A program made the position numbers and the translations under genes. DNA of 64,000 bases, taken from positions 1 through 64,000 of the forward strand of contig NZ_JAUFQV010000012.1 of NCBI RefSeq assembly GCF_030409945.1, given 5' to 3'. This document shows positions 35,454 to 44,863 of this stretch, piece after piece (positions within the stretch are counted from its first letter, which is position 1; each line of letters starts with the position of its first letter). This DNA is from Vibrio tapetis subsp. quintayensis (GTDB lineage Bacteria > Pseudomonadota > Gammaproteobacteria > Enterobacterales > Vibrionaceae). Below the pieces are notes generated by a model. The model was given only the letters and a program-made list of their open reading frames with translations, made no database searches and had not been told where the DNA came from.

Positions 35454-36338
35454 GTGGGGAATATCGTGAAGAGCTTGAGCCAAGTAAGAGGGCTGGAAGG
35501 AAAGTATGATGTTGTTGCGATGGGCGAAGGTGTCAGTGCTTATGTGGTTAACTGTAAGGCATTAGACTCTGTACGTTTTAATGATCCCGCAGACGCCGGG
35601 TTTTACGTTAGCTTTACTGGAACGAATCATGCGGAAAGCCCCGAATACCCAGATTACCCAGCATCATCTTTCGCGTTTCGTTGTATTGCCTCACTTATCC
35701 CTGAGCCTGATCTACACAATTCTATTGCGCTACCTAGAAATGGGAAAATAGAAAATATCCGTATTTATTTTCCATTGCACCATAGCTTGACTAAGAGCCT
35801 ACTTCCGGAGGGCAATGGGTCATCATTTCGGCCATTCGAGTTATATGAAACGGGCTGGCAAATGGCGTTAACAGGGGATATTCGAAAAATTGCGATGTCT
35901 ATCTGGAACAATGATTATCAGGGGGCGTCACGAGCGTTATGGTTAAAAGGAAAGCTCTTTGAGTTGCTTGCATTGCTAATGGTTCATCGAGAGCCAAGAA
36001 CATTGGCAGAGCGTGCTTGTGAAAGAATTGCTCAACAGCCATATCTAAATTGGAATATACCTTGCTTGGCAAAAGAATTGGCAACCAATGAGTGCTATTT
36101 GAAACAGGCATTTAGGCAGCAGTTTGATATGGGAGTAGCAAGTTGGATTCAATCGTTGCGCATAGGGTTAGCGAAAGAGCAGCTTTCTGAACCAAACGAA
36201 TCCATTACTCAAATCGCATTGGCACTTGGTTACCAGAGTGGCAGTTATTTTTCTAAGGTGTTTAAGCAACATACAGGCCAAACGCCTAGAGAATTTAGAA
36301 ACAATCTACCTTGTAAACCAAAAAAGCCAACGACTTAG
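35454..36338 (+). CDS. AraC-family regulator, PchR-like
   Basis: This 294-residue regulator has a C-terminal AraC double helix-turn-helix (IPCLAKELATNECYLKQAF and SITQIALALGYQSGSYFSKV). The N-terminal 180 residues are the presumed ligand domain. GTG at 35454 has GGGAG at six bases. The order receptor-carrier-AraC, with a Fur operator before the regulator, matches siderophore-sensing regulators such as PchR, which activate receptor genes when the ferric siderophore is present. That ligand role is inference. Confidence 0.88.
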   Translation: MGNIVKSLSQVRGLEGKYDVVAMGEGVSAYVVNCKALDSVRFNDPADAGFYVSFTGTNHAESPEYPDYPASSFAFRCIASLIPEPDLHNSIALPRNGKIENIRIYFPLHHSLTKSLLPEGNGSSFRPFELYETGWQMALTGDIRKIAMSIWNNDYQGASRALWLKGKLFELLALLMVHREPRTLAERACERIAQQPYLNWNIPCLAKELATNECYLKQAFRQQFDMGVASWIQSLRIGLAKEQLSEPNESITQIALALGYQSGSYFSKVFKQHTGQTPREFRNNLPCKPKKPTT

Positions 36339-36347
36339 ATCGTTGGC
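36320..36347 (-). terminator. Terminator of RRM gene
   Basis: On the minus strand GCCAACGA and TCGTTGGC form a perfect 8-bp stem followed by six T. It overlaps the end of the convergent AraC gene. Confidence 0.8.
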
Positions 36348-36372
36348 CTCATACTCTTAGTGGTAATGTCGC

Positions 36373-36612
36373 TTACAAGTCAGCGATTTTCACTCGAATT
36401 TTGCTTTTTGCAACAGAACTTGAGTTCAGAGCAATGATTGCCGTTTGTGCTTCGTCTTCATTTGGCATTTCTACAAATGCGAAGCCTTTTGATTTACCGG
36501 TTTCTTGGTCTAGTACTAGGGTGCACTCTGCTACCGAGCCGTGCTCAGAAAATAGAACACGAAGTTCTTGTTCTGTCGTAGAACGAGAAAGGTTACGAAC
36601 TAAAAGTTTCAT
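36373..36612 (-). CDS. Small RRM RNA-binding protein
   Basis: A 79-residue protein consisting of one RNA recognition motif: RNP2 LLVRNLS at 3-9 and RNP1 KGFAFVEM near 43-50. Such single-RRM proteins occur widely in Vibrio, Shewanella and cyanobacteria, where some are cold-inducible. The start at 36612 gives an RRM beginning at residue 2; the frame extends further upstream to 36654, but that extension has no domain. Confidence 0.9.
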   Translation of the reverse strand: MKLLVRNLSRSTTEQELRVLFSEHGSVAECTLVLDQETGKSKGFAFVEMPNEDEAQTAIIALNSSSVAKSKIRVKIADL

Positions 36613-36740
36613 GATAAACCGTTTGGTTTGAAATTGTGGCGCCGATTGTCTCAAGGAAAGACAAGAACACCAAGAACTTCTTCAAAAGACATGCATGATA
36701 AGCGTATTTTTAAGTCGTGGCTCCCTGCAGATAATAGGTA

Positions 36741-36774
36741 CAAAAAAGGGAGAAAGCGCATGCTTTCTCCCTTT
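36741..36774 (-). terminator. Terminator of ybiT
   Basis: AAAGGGAGAAAGC (36745-36757) and GCTTTCTCCCTTT (36762-36774) are perfect 13-base arms around GCAT; the minus strand continues with T. Confidence 0.88.
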
Positions 36775-36798
36775 CTAATCTTTTACTCTTCTATGAAA

Positions 36799-38409
36799 CT
36801 AAGAGATTTCGACTTGCAGTAAACGCTTTTGGTGATCAAGGTATTCGTTGTACGTACCTTGGAAGTTTACTAACTTTTTATCTTTGATATCGATAATACG
36901 CGTAGCGAGTGACGAAACAAATTCACGGTCATGGCTGACAAAAATCAGCGTACCTTCGTAAACTTTAAGCGCTTCGTTTAGTGCTTCAATCGCTTCCATA
37001 TCCATGTGGTTCGTTGGTTCGTCCATGATCAGCACGTTGATGTCTTGCATCATTAGCTTGCCAAACAACAGACGGTTTTTCTCACCACCAGAACAGTTAC
37101 GTGCTTTTTTGTTTGAATCATCAGCGGTAAACAATAGGCGGCCCAAAATACCACGTACCATAAGGTCGTCGTGTTTCGCGGTACGCCACTGAGAAATCCA
37201 ATCGAAGATGCTTAAATCGTTGTCGAAATCTTCTGTGCTGTCTTGTGGACAGTAGCCTACAGAAGCATTTTCAGACCACTTAATCATGCCTTCTTTTTGC
37301 TCAAGATCTTTCACCAAGCAGCGAAGGAAAGTGGTTTTACCTACGCCATTTTCACCGATAACCGCCAGTCTTGTGCCGGCTTCAAGCAGCATTTCACCGC
37401 CTTCAAACAGCAACTCATCATCAAACGAGTGACCAAGATCTTTAATTTCTAGCGCTAGGCGATGAAGTTTTTTGCCTTCACCGAAGTTAATAGAAGGGCT
37501 CATTCTGCTTGAAGATTTAACTTCGTCTAGCGTGATTTTATCCATTTTTTTAGCACGAGACGCGGCTTGCTTAGCTTTTGATGCGTTGGCACCAAAACGG
37601 TTCACAAAGTCTTGAAGTTCAGAAATCTCTGCACTTTTCTTCGCATTGCTTGATAGCAACTGCTCGCGGATAAGGCCTGAAGCTTCAAGGAAGTACTCGT
37701 AGTTACCTGGGTAAATGCGCAGTTCACCGTAATCGATGTCTGCCATGTGAGTACAAACAGAGTTTAGGAAGTGACGGTCATGCGAGATGATGATCATCGT
37801 ACATTTACGTTGGTTCAACTCTTCTGCTAACCAGTTAATGGTGTGGATGTCCAAGTTGTTCGTTGGTTCATCAAGAAGCAAAATGTCTGGGTTAGCGAAT
37901 AGAGCTTGCGCCAGTAGAACACGAAGTTTCCAACCAGGAGCTACTTGCTGCATTAGGCCAAAGTGAAATTCTTCTTCAATACCTGCTTGCAATAAGATAT
38001 CACCAGCACGGCTTTCTGCACTGTAGCCATCCATTTCAGCAAACTCACTTTCAAGTTCCGCGACTTTCATGCCATCTTCTTCACTCATTTCTGGTAAAGA
38101 ATAGATGCGCTCGCGCTCTTGCTTGATTTCCCAAAGCTTAGTGTCACCCATGATAACAACGTCAATTACGCTGTATTGCTCAAAGGCGAATTGGTCTTGG
38201 CTCAGTACGCCCAGCTTTTGGCCCGGAGTAATAGAGACGTTGCCAGAGCTTGGTGTTAAAGCGCCACTTAGGATCTTCATGAATGTTGATTTACCACAAC
38301 CATTTGCACCGATTAAACCGTATCGGTTACCGTTGCCAAATTTTGCAGAGATGTTTTCAAACAACGGCTCAGCGCCAAATTGCATTGTAATGTTTGCTGT
38401 AGATATCAA
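36799..38409 (-). CDS. ybiT: ABC-F ATPase YbiT
   Basis: This soluble ABC-F protein of 536 residues has two nucleotide-binding domains: [12 protein letters not shown] with a [11 protein letters not shown]alker B, and [12 protein letters not shown] with [11 protein letters not shown], joined by a charged linker. It aligns along its length with E. coli YbiT (NITMQFG start, [21 protein letters not shown]). ABC-F factors act on the ribosome to relieve stalled or slow translation. A TTG at 38409, eight bases after AGGA, starts the protein at the YbiT-like position; the ATG at 38442 would add 11 residues. Confidence 0.94.
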   Translation of the reverse strand: MISTANITMQFGAEPLFENISAKFGNGNRYGLIGANGCGKSTFMKILSGALTPSSGNVSITPGQKLGVLSQDQFAFEQYSVIDVVIMGDTKLWEIKQERERIYSLPEMSEEDGMKVAELESEFAEMDGYSAESRAGDILLQAGIEEEFHFGLMQQVAPGWKLRVLLAQALFANPDILLLDEPTNNLDIHTINWLAEELNQRKCTMIIISHDRHFLNSVCTHMADIDYGELRIYPGNYEYFLEASGLIREQLLSSNAKKSAEISELQDFVNRFGANASKAKQAASRAKKMDKITLDEVKSSSRMSPSINFGEGKKLHRLALEIKDLGHSFDDELLFEGGEMLLEAGTRLAVIGENGVGKTTFLRCLVKDLEQKEGMIKWSENASVGYCPQDSTEDFDNDLSIFDWISQWRTAKHDDLMVRGILGRLLFTADDSNKKARNCSGGEKNRLLFGKLMMQDINVLIMDEPTNHMDMEAIEALNEALKVYEGTLIFVSHDREFVSSLATRIIDIKDKKLVNFQGTYNEYLDHQKRLLQVEIS

Positions 38410-38818
38410 AGAAGTAGTCCTAGCTATGTACTGTTCGACCAAAGATTCGGCCAGTCAGCCAAAATGGGAAGCAAGTAAAGGTAAATAGGCGGCGAATTAT
38501 ACAGACTTGTGTCACAAAATGTAGAAATTCTGAGTTTTATTTTGTTTGTGCTAACCAGCCTAGCGCGGCTTTAACCTCAATAGAGCACGAGTGACGAGCA
38601 CTTCGAACGGTACTGAAACGCGGTGAGTAAAGCGGCATGATGTGGCACTCGAAAAGGAGCAGATTGCGCATTCAACTTGTGATGTCACTGTAATTTATAA
38701 AACAATCACTTACATGAAAGGTAAATTTCTCTCGCAAATAAGTGTAACAAATATGGCACTACTTACTGATTGGTTATCAAAGATATATATTCGATATCAA
38801 TGATTGATTGGAGTGATT
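38410..38818. other. Divergent intergenic region
   Basis: About 400 bases between ybiT and the M16 gene. A CRP-like TGTGATGTCACTG occurs near 38679 and TGTGTCACA near 38508, neither convincing. No gene seen. Confidence 0.4.
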
Positions 38819-41572
38819 ATGAAAGCGTATAGCCTTGTTTTATTAGCCAGTTTTACTTTGGCTGGTTGTGTAACAACACCGGAAGTTCCTTTGAAGTCTG
38901 ACCCGTATTGGGTGAGCGCCGAGCTTGAAAATGGAATGAAGTATCATATTTATCCTGACCGAGAAGAGCCAGTATCTGTTCGCCTAGTGATGCATGTCGG
39001 CTCACTGCAAGAAAACAATCAACAGCTTGGCTATGCGCACTTTGTCGAGCATATGGCTTTTAACGGCAGTAAGAATTTTAGCCAAAATGATGTCATTAAA
39101 TTATTCGAAAAAGGTGGTGCGAGCTTTGGCGCCGATATTAACGCTTATACAAGTTACGAAGAAACAGTCTATAAGCTTGACTTGGTCGATAATAGTCAAC
39201 TTAAAGAAGCGCTTCTTTGGATGAGAGATATCGGTGATGGTATGGCGATGGACGCCAAGGAGGTCAGCAAAGAAGCAGAAGTCATTCAGGGAGAATTCCG
39301 TTTAACAAGGCTTCAAGAGAAGCCCATCGGCTTTCAGTTTTACGATCATATGATTCAAGGCACACCGTACGAAGCACGAGACCCACTTGGCACACGAGAA
39401 ATTGTTAATGCCGCAAGCAATACTGATCTTCGTGAATTTTATCAAAAGTGGTACCACCCTCAGTATGCTGAAGTGATCGTCGCGGGTGACGTGACATTGC
39501 AAGAAGCAACAGAAATCATTAAATCAACTTTTGGTGATTGGCAACCGGGAGACATTCCGGAAAAAGAAAAACTCGCTATGTTAGAGCTGAGTAAAGCCGA
39601 TTTTGTCGGTCATGTAACGAAAGCTGAGTCACCAAGTATTGGTATTATGATCGATAGAGGTCAACGCCGTTGGGATACTCGGGAAGATATGTACCGCTAT
39701 TGGTTGGACGATGTGTCTCAGCGACTTATCTATGAGCGTTTGACTAATGATTTTACTAACGCAGCGTTGCCTCAAAATGGCACATTGTCGATGCCCTTTG
39801 ATTTTGACAGGCGACGTTATTCATATTCGCAAGTTGCTTTTCCTGAAAAGTATCGAGAAAGCAGTCAAAAACAGTTTTTTGATTCTTTGGCGTCACTGCG
39901 TGATCACGGTGTCGATGAACAGGCTTTCGCTAATGTCATGAAAGAATATCAGAAGCGATTAAATAATGTGCAGTTCGATCGTGAAAAGCTAACCGGATTG
40001 GAGCATGCGAATGGAAAAGTATTGGCGATTTCGTTAGGGCAGGTGGTGCAATCTGAACTGGATCATAAAGCGAGTTTGGCTGAGTTCACTGCCAAAATAG
40101 ATTTGGCATACATGAACCGACATATTAAGGAGTTGTTATCCAGTACTTACCTGATTGCGGCTGGGGTAAGTAAAGATATTCCTCTGCAAGACGTTGAGAG
40201 TCAATTTCCCGCGTTGAAAACACAATTCGATAAAACTGGGGTTAAGCCGTTAGCAAAACTTGCGTCTGGTGCATTTGTAACACCGAACCTTGTGGGCCAG
40301 GTAATAGAACAAAGCCAGTACCAGGAAGATCCACCCATGACCCAATGGGTATTAAGTAACGGAGTTGAAGTGTTGTACTTAAACGATGTTTATGCCGGTG
40401 ATGACGTGAGGCTCGTTTATTCTAGTAAGGGGGGTAAAGAGTCGTTAAGCCGTGAATTGTTCGCAGCGTCTGAAATTGCTGTACCTGTGGTAACACGCAG
40501 TGGGATTGGTGAGTTCAGTGGATCCCAACTATTCGAACACCTAAATAAGCACAGTATTCAGCTCTTTCCGTTCATTAACTTTACTCAACATGGGGTTGAA
40601 ATTCATACCGATAAAGAGGGTTTAACGGAAAGCCTTGCGGCGTTACATACTTTGTCTACGGATATTAATGTTGATGAAGCTCAACTCAAAGCCGTTAAGG
40701 ATGAGTTTATTAGAAACCGAGATGCTTATATCGAATCTCCGTTTGGTCAATTTATTAGTCAATTTAATCATGCATCATATGAGGAAGACAGTTCGCATTG
40801 GCTGATAGACGGTCAAGGGGTTATAGGGGTTACGAAGGCTCAGATAAATGACGTTCATCAGCAATTGTTTTCCAATAACATCAATTTCAAACTGGTAATT
40901 GTTGGCAATCTACCTACCGCACAATTGACGCCATTATTAAAAACATACGTCGCATCAATACCACTCACCAAGGTTGAACCAGTAAAATTTGATGCTAAAT
41001 ATAGGGCGAGCCCTAAAAAGCGAATCAACGTAGCGTTAAATACCGAGAATAGTACGGAATACATCTACCGTACGATCGCCGTCCACTCTGAGCCGAAAAC
41101 GGCGAAGACTGTGTTTATGGATGATATGTTACGCCGGGTGATTCAGGCTCGTTTGGAAAAATACGTTCGAGAAGCATTGAGCTTGGATTACGCCCCGTAC
41201 AGCTATGCGGTAGAACAAGACGGCGAACCAACGACCGATTGGTTTATTGGCGGGAAAGTGGCACCTAAAAATGCGACGAAGATAGAGCAAGCAATTGACG
41301 AAGTGGTTCAACAATTAAGACAAGGCATTAGCGAAGAAGAAACTCAAACGGTCGCTAAGCAATTCATAGCGGATATGAAGCCGATAGCAAAAGATCAGGG
41401 GCAGCATGCATGGTTCTTATCTCGATACAGCGTACATGAATATGGAACGGAAGCTATTTTCGATATAGAAGGGACGACAGCCAGCATTACAGCCGAAGAT
41501 CTTTCACTAAGGGCGAAGCAGGTATTCTCAGACAACAATCGAGTTATCAGAAGCATCTTTTCACCCAAATAG
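38819..41572 (+). CDS. M16-family zinc metalloprotease lipoprotein
   Basis: This 917-residue pitrilysin-family protein has a lipoprotein signal (LASFTLAGC, lipidated Cys17) and two M16 half-domains pairs. The N-terminal zinc site is HFVEH near residue 76 (inverted HxxEH) with the distal Glu in EAEVIQGEF. The C-terminal half lacks the zinc motif, as normal. Members degrade peptides in the periplasm. ATG at 38819 with GGAG five bases before is chosen over 38804. Single gene with terminator. Confidence 0.92.
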   Translation: MKAYSLVLLASFTLAGCVTTPEVPLKSDPYWVSAELENGMKYHIYPDREEPVSVRLVMHVGSLQENNQQLGYAHFVEHMAFNGSKNFSQNDVIKLFEKGGASFGADINAYTSYEETVYKLDLVDNSQLKEALLWMRDIGDGMAMDAKEVSKEAEVIQGEFRLTRLQEKPIGFQFYDHMIQGTPYEARDPLGTREIVNAASNTDLREFYQKWYHPQYAEVIVAGDVTLQEATEIIKSTFGDWQPGDIPEKEKLAMLELSKADFVGHVTKAESPSIGIMIDRGQRRWDTREDMYRYWLDDVSQRLIYERLTNDFTNAALPQNGTLSMPFDFDRRRYSYSQVAFPEKYRESSQKQFFDSLASLRDHGVDEQAFANVMKEYQKRLNNVQFDREKLTGLEHANGKVLAISLGQVVQSELDHKASLAEFTAKIDLAYMNRHIKELLSSTYLIAAGVSKDIPLQDVESQFPALKTQFDKTGVKPLAKLASGAFVTPNLVGQVIEQSQYQEDPPMTQWVLSNGVEVLYLNDVYAGDDVRLVYSSKGGKESLSRELFAASEIAVPVVTRSGIGEFSGSQLFEHLNKHSIQLFPFINFTQHGVEIHTDKEGLTESLAALHTLSTDINVDEAQLKAVKDEFIRNRDAYIESPFGQFISQFNHASYEEDSSHWLIDGQGVIGVTKAQINDVHQQLFSNNINFKLVIVGNLPTAQLTPLLKTYVASIPLTKVEPVKFDAKYRASPKKRINVALNTENSTEYIYRTIAVHSEPKTAKTVFMDDMLRRVIQARLEKYVREALSLDYAPYSYAVEQDGEPTTDWFIGGKVAPKNATKIEQAIDEVVQQLRQGISEEETQTVAKQFIADMKPIAKDQGQHAWFLSRYSVHEYGTEAIFDIEGTTASITAEDLSLRAKQVFSDNNRVIRSIFSPK

Positions 41573-41608
41573 TCATTGAATCTACTAGAACTATTGTTCG
41601 TGTTCGAT

Positions 41609-41640
41609 GAGCCCCTGCTGGTTAGTAGGGGCTATTTTAT
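41609..41640 (+). terminator. Terminator after M16 gene
   Basis: AGCCCCT (41610-41616) pairs with AGGGGCT (41627-41633), then ATTTTATTT. Confidence 0.85.
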
Positions 41641-41652
41641 TTCAAATGAAGC

Positions 41653-42210
41653 CTATAAGCCCAGCGCCGAACCCACTGCGAGCAGCAAGAATAATACGGC
41701 CGTTACCTTGCGAATTAAATTGAGCGGTAGCTTGTCTGCAGAGAACTGGCCTGCCAAAACAACAGGTACGTTAGCCAGCAACATGCCGATGGTTGTACCA
41801 AGAATTACCCAAAGAAGAGCATCATGATATTGAGCGCCAAGTACGGTGGTCGCGACTTGAGTTTTGTCGCCAATTTCTGCGATGAAAAAGGCGATGAAGC
41901 TCGCAACGAAAGGGCCTCTGTTGGAGACTTTTTCATTCTCGTCTAATTTATCGGGGATCAGTATCCATCCGGCCATGGCGACAAAGCTCACCACTAAGGT
42001 CCACTTTAATATTTCAGGGGAGAGGTAGTCGGCCACCATGACACCAAACCAAGCCGCGAGTGCATGATTGAGTATGGTTGCAAAAAATATAGCGGCAATA
42101 ATGGGAACTGGCTTACGATACCGACTTGCCAATAGAAAGGACAACAGTTGGGTTTTGTCACCAATTTCGGCTAAAGCCACCGAAGTAATGGAGATGAATA
42201 ATACGCTCAC
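41653..42210 (-). CDS. mneA: Manganese exporter of GDT1/UPF0016 family
   Basis: This 185-residue inner-membrane protein has two homologous three-helix halves, each with the family signature EIGDKTQ (Glu15 and Glu112), which binds the divalent cation. V. cholerae MneA of this family exports Mn2+. The start is the GTG at 42210; a longer ATG frame from 42270 lies within the riboswitch and is not credible. Expression is governed by the yybP-ykoY element directly upstream, which turns such exporters on when Mn2+ is high. Confidence 0.93.
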   Translation of the reverse strand: MSVLFISITSVALAEIGDKTQLLSFLLASRYRKPVPIIAAIFFATILNHALAAWFGVMVADYLSPEILKWTLVVSFVAMAGWILIPDKLDENEKVSNRGPFVASFIAFFIAEIGDKTQVATTVLGAQYHDALLWVILGTTIGMLLANVPVVLAGQFSADKLPLNLIRKVTAVLFLLLAVGSALGL

Positions 42211-42246
42211 AGTTTTGCTCTTTGGGGCGAGAGTTATTATTAGAAC

Positions 42247-42427
42247 CATAGACAAGCCTACATGTCCCACCCCGGTTCATGCTGGTTTGCCAATGGTCTC
42301 GCCAAACTTACACCAGTGTATGTAAGTCATGATCGCCACGAAGATTTTGCTTCAATTATGTTGACGACCATCTTCATCGTATTGTTATGTGATAGAAGAG
42401 GCTACTCCCCAAAGGGATGGGGAGTAT
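42247..42427 (-). promoter_or_regulatory. yybP-ykoY manganese riboswitch
   Basis: On the minus strand the leader shows the conserved core elements in order: TTTGGGGAGTAGCC (about 42400-42413), GGCGAGACC (about 42294-42302) and ACCGGGGTGGGACATGTAGGCT (about 42256-42277, given here as its two halves ACCGGGGTGGG and ACATGTAGGCT). These are the two internal loops that form the Mn2+ site in this class. An alternative hairpin ACTCCCC/GGGGAGT at the 5' end may be part of switching. It ends about 40 bases before the mneA start. Exact boundaries are estimates. Confidence 0.9.
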
Positions 42428-42570
42428 AGCGGTAAGTGATTTGAAAATTCAAGCGTTACGGCTCAAAGGATTGTTAAATAAGATTTCAGTCTCCATTTTT
42501 CTAAGTGGATTTGTTTTTGATTTAGATATCAAATATCGTGAATGAATCACCTAAATATGGAGTAACAGCG

Positions 42571-42726
42571 ATGAAACGGATAGCTTTAATGATGGTTATT
42601 GCCTTTGGCCTCTCGGCGTGTGCGGAAGTGGGTAGTGAAGCGTGGTGTAAAGACATGAAAGACACGCCAAAAGGAGATTGGACAGCTAACGAAGCCACGG
42701 ATTATGCAAAGCATTGCGTCTTCTAG
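42571..42726 (+). CDS. DUF3012 small lipoprotein
   Basis: This 51-residue lipoprotein has a signal with lipobox LSAC (Cys17) followed by the DUF3012 domain, VGSEAWCKDMKDTPKGDWTA (two halves of it: VGSEAWCKDM and PKGDWTANEA), ending KHCVF. Two cysteines remain in the mature domain and may form a disulfide. ATG at 42571 has GGAG eight bases before it. Function unknown; common in Vibrio and Shewanella. Confidence 0.88.
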   Translation: MKRIALMMVIAFGLSACAEVGSEAWCKDMKDTPKGDWTANEATDYAKHCVF

Positions 42727-42849
42727 TCTTTTTTTTGCTCATCGTCTACTTCTCCCGTCTTAATGCGTTCGGTAGAGTGGCTTTATAGCAAAGTGATCTA
42801 TGTTAATATCGACAACAGGTAAAAGATAAATATAAAGAAGGTTGAAGTA

Positions 42850-43194
42850 ATGTCGTCAGATCGCAATGGCACCAGTGCCAGTTATGCTCGTAATGAGAGT
42901 GGCTACCGTGATAAAGCACTTAAATTGTACCCTTGGGTTTGTGGTAACTGTGCTCGTGAATTTGTGTACTCGAATCTCAGAGAGCTGACGGTTCACCATA
43001 AAGATCATGATCATACTAATAATCCGTCAGATGGTAGTAACTGGGAACTGCTTTGTTTGTATTGTCATGATCATGAGCATTCAAAATATACTGACCATGA
43101 TCGCTATGGCGCAGACATCCAGCCGGGCCAAGATGACCATGTGCAAGCGACAAACAATCCATTTGCTAACCTAAAAGCCATGATGAAAAAATAA
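42850..43194 (+). CDS. yajD: HNH nuclease-family protein YajD
   Basis: This 114-residue protein matches E. coli YajD along most of its length (GYRDKALKLYPWVCGNC, NLRELTVHHKDHDHTNNP, NWELLCLYCHDHEHSKY). The C..C and C..C pairs bind a structural zinc, and the HH in TVHHKDHDH is the HNH catalytic region. The cellular role of YajD is not established; HNH enzymes nick or cleave DNA. Confidence 0.94.
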   Translation: MSSDRNGTSASYARNESGYRDKALKLYPWVCGNCAREFVYSNLRELTVHHKDHDHTNNPSDGSNWELLCLYCHDHEHSKYTDHDRYGADIQPGQDDHVQATNNPFANLKAMMKK

Positions 43195-43198
43195 TCAT

Positions 43199-43240
43199 GA
43201 ATAAAGGGCATGAATCTTCGTGCCCTTTATTCAATCTCTT
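43199..43240 (+). terminator. Terminator after yajD
   Basis: GAATAAAGGGCA and TGCCCTTTATTC are perfect 12-base arms around a 10-base loop, followed by a T-rich segment. Confidence 0.85.
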
Positions 43241-43460
43241 TTCCCACACACCAAGCCTCTTCTCAGTATTGCGATATATAAGTACTGTTTTCGAATCGCT
43301 TCGGCCCACATAACACTTTGCTCTCTTCGTATTTTGTGACCGCTACCCGTCAATTAAAAAATGATACTATCAATGGTGAACTAGACTTATTCAGAAGGTT
43401 ACGATAACGCTCGTTTCTAGTGAATGATGGATCACGTTTGGTAGCGAGGTAATTTACCAG

Positions 43461-44813
43461 ATGAAAAATTGCGGTATTTTCATTGTTTTTTTGCTCTGCT
43501 CAGCCCTTTATTCTGCCAACATACCTGCCACCGAAAGAACACTGGTTGTCACCAACTCTGCCACATGGCCTCCGTTCTCTTTTATCAATGAGGAAGGCGA
43601 ACCTGATGGGATTTTAATTGATCTTTGGAGTCAATTTGGCATAGAAAATGATGTCACCATTGAATTCAAATTAACTCGATGGCAAACCAGCCTTGACCTA
43701 ATTAGAGAAGGGAAAGCCGATGTACACGCGGGCCTATTTGAGTCCGAGCAAAGGCGAGAATATATGGATTTCTCTTCTACTATTAACGTGCCTTTGGCAA
43801 CGCGTTTGTTTGTGTCCCATAAGCTAAAGGTGAGCAGCGTAGCAGAGCTTGCTGGAGTTCCGGTTGCAATAACGGACGGTGGGTTTGAGCAAAATCACAT
43901 GGCAAAGCACTACCCAAGTATTGAGTTGGTACCATATTCAAACAGCACCGATGCCATTCAAGCCGCTGTTGATGGTGAGGTACTGGCCTTTATTAGTGAT
44001 TACCCCGCTGCAATGTACTATTTACATCAGTGGAGTACACCTGAAGATTTTTATGTTGTAGAAACCCTTTATCGTGAAAACTTAAAGGCCGCCGTTCCCC
44101 TTGGAAATAAAGCGACACTAGAATTTGTCAATCAAGGCTTAGATTCGATGCCCACTGGAGATTTTAACCGCATCGTTAATAAGTGGATGCTACCGGAATC
44201 TCGGATTCCAACTTGGCTGATGCCATCGTTAATTTTAGGTATGACAGCCTTCATTTTAGTCTCGTCTCTAGTGTACATCGCCGTCTTAAAACGGCAGGTG
44301 AAATCTCGTACTGAAGCGCTAGAGCTTATATCGATTACCGACAGCCTCACAGGGCTTTTCAATCGTAAAAAAATTGAAGATCAGGTTGAACATGCCAAAT
44401 TAGAGACGTTAAGCTCTGGCGTGCCATTTGCCCTTATTTTGATCGACATAGACCATTTCAAGTTGGTGAACGACAGTTTAGGGCATCTCATGGGGGATAA
44501 GGTACTCAAGCTACTTGCGGATCTGTTTAAAGATAACTTAGCCGTGAACGATAGTATTGGCCGTTGGGGTGGAGAAGAGTTTCTATTTGTTTGTTCTGAC
44601 TGCACGTTAGAGGCTGCATTACTTAAAGCTGAAAGCTTACGAAAAGCGATAGAACAGTATGATTTTGGTATCGGCCCTAATGGATGTACAGCAAGCTTTG
44701 GTGTTACTGAAATTTCAAAACAAGAAGCCGTAGATGACGCATTTCGTCGAGCTGATGAAGCTTTGTATCAGGCGAAGCGAAATGGTCGTAATCGGGTTGA
44801 AAGCGTATTCTAG
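43461..44813 (+). CDS. Diguanylate cyclase with periplasmic solute-binding sensor
   Basis: This 450-residue membrane protein has a signal/anchor at 1-20, a bacterial SBP-type-3 domain (about 27-245, same fold as amino-acid-binding proteins of ABC importers), one membrane helix (about 254-273) and a GGDEF domain with active site GGEEF (about 375). No RxxD inhibitory site was seen just before it. It should make c-di-GMP in response to a periplasmic small molecule, perhaps an amino acid. It converges on the amino-acid ABC importer operon next door, 50 bases away. Confidence 0.92.
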   Translation: MKNCGIFIVFLLCSALYSANIPATERTLVVTNSATWPPFSFINEEGEPDGILIDLWSQFGIENDVTIEFKLTRWQTSLDLIREGKADVHAGLFESEQRREYMDFSSTINVPLATRLFVSHKLKVSSVAELAGVPVAITDGGFEQNHMAKHYPSIELVPYSNSTDAIQAAVDGEVLAFISDYPAAMYYLHQWSTPEDFYVVETLYRENLKAAVPLGNKATLEFVNQGLDSMPTGDFNRIVNKWMLPESRIPTWLMPSLILGMTAFILVSSLVYIAVLKRQVKSRTEALELISITDSLTGLFNRKKIEDQVEHAKLETLSSGVPFALILIDIDHFKLVNDSLGHLMGDKVLKLLADLFKDNLAVNDSIGRWGGEEFLFVCSDCTLEAALLKAESLRKAIEQYDFGIGPNGCTASFGVTEISKQEAVDDAFRRADEALYQAKRNGRNRVESVF

Positions 44814-44863
44814 AATTAACGTTGTTCGCGCGAATGCTCGCCGATTAAGTGATTGCATCACCG

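Noticed and set aside
38443..38818. CRP site or small RNA gene before the M16 gene
   Set aside because: TGTGA-like motifs lack a complete dyad, and no promoter plus terminator pair for an RNA gene was visible.
42211..42270. Longer ATG start for mneA
   Set aside because: It would place the first 20 codons inside the conserved riboswitch core.
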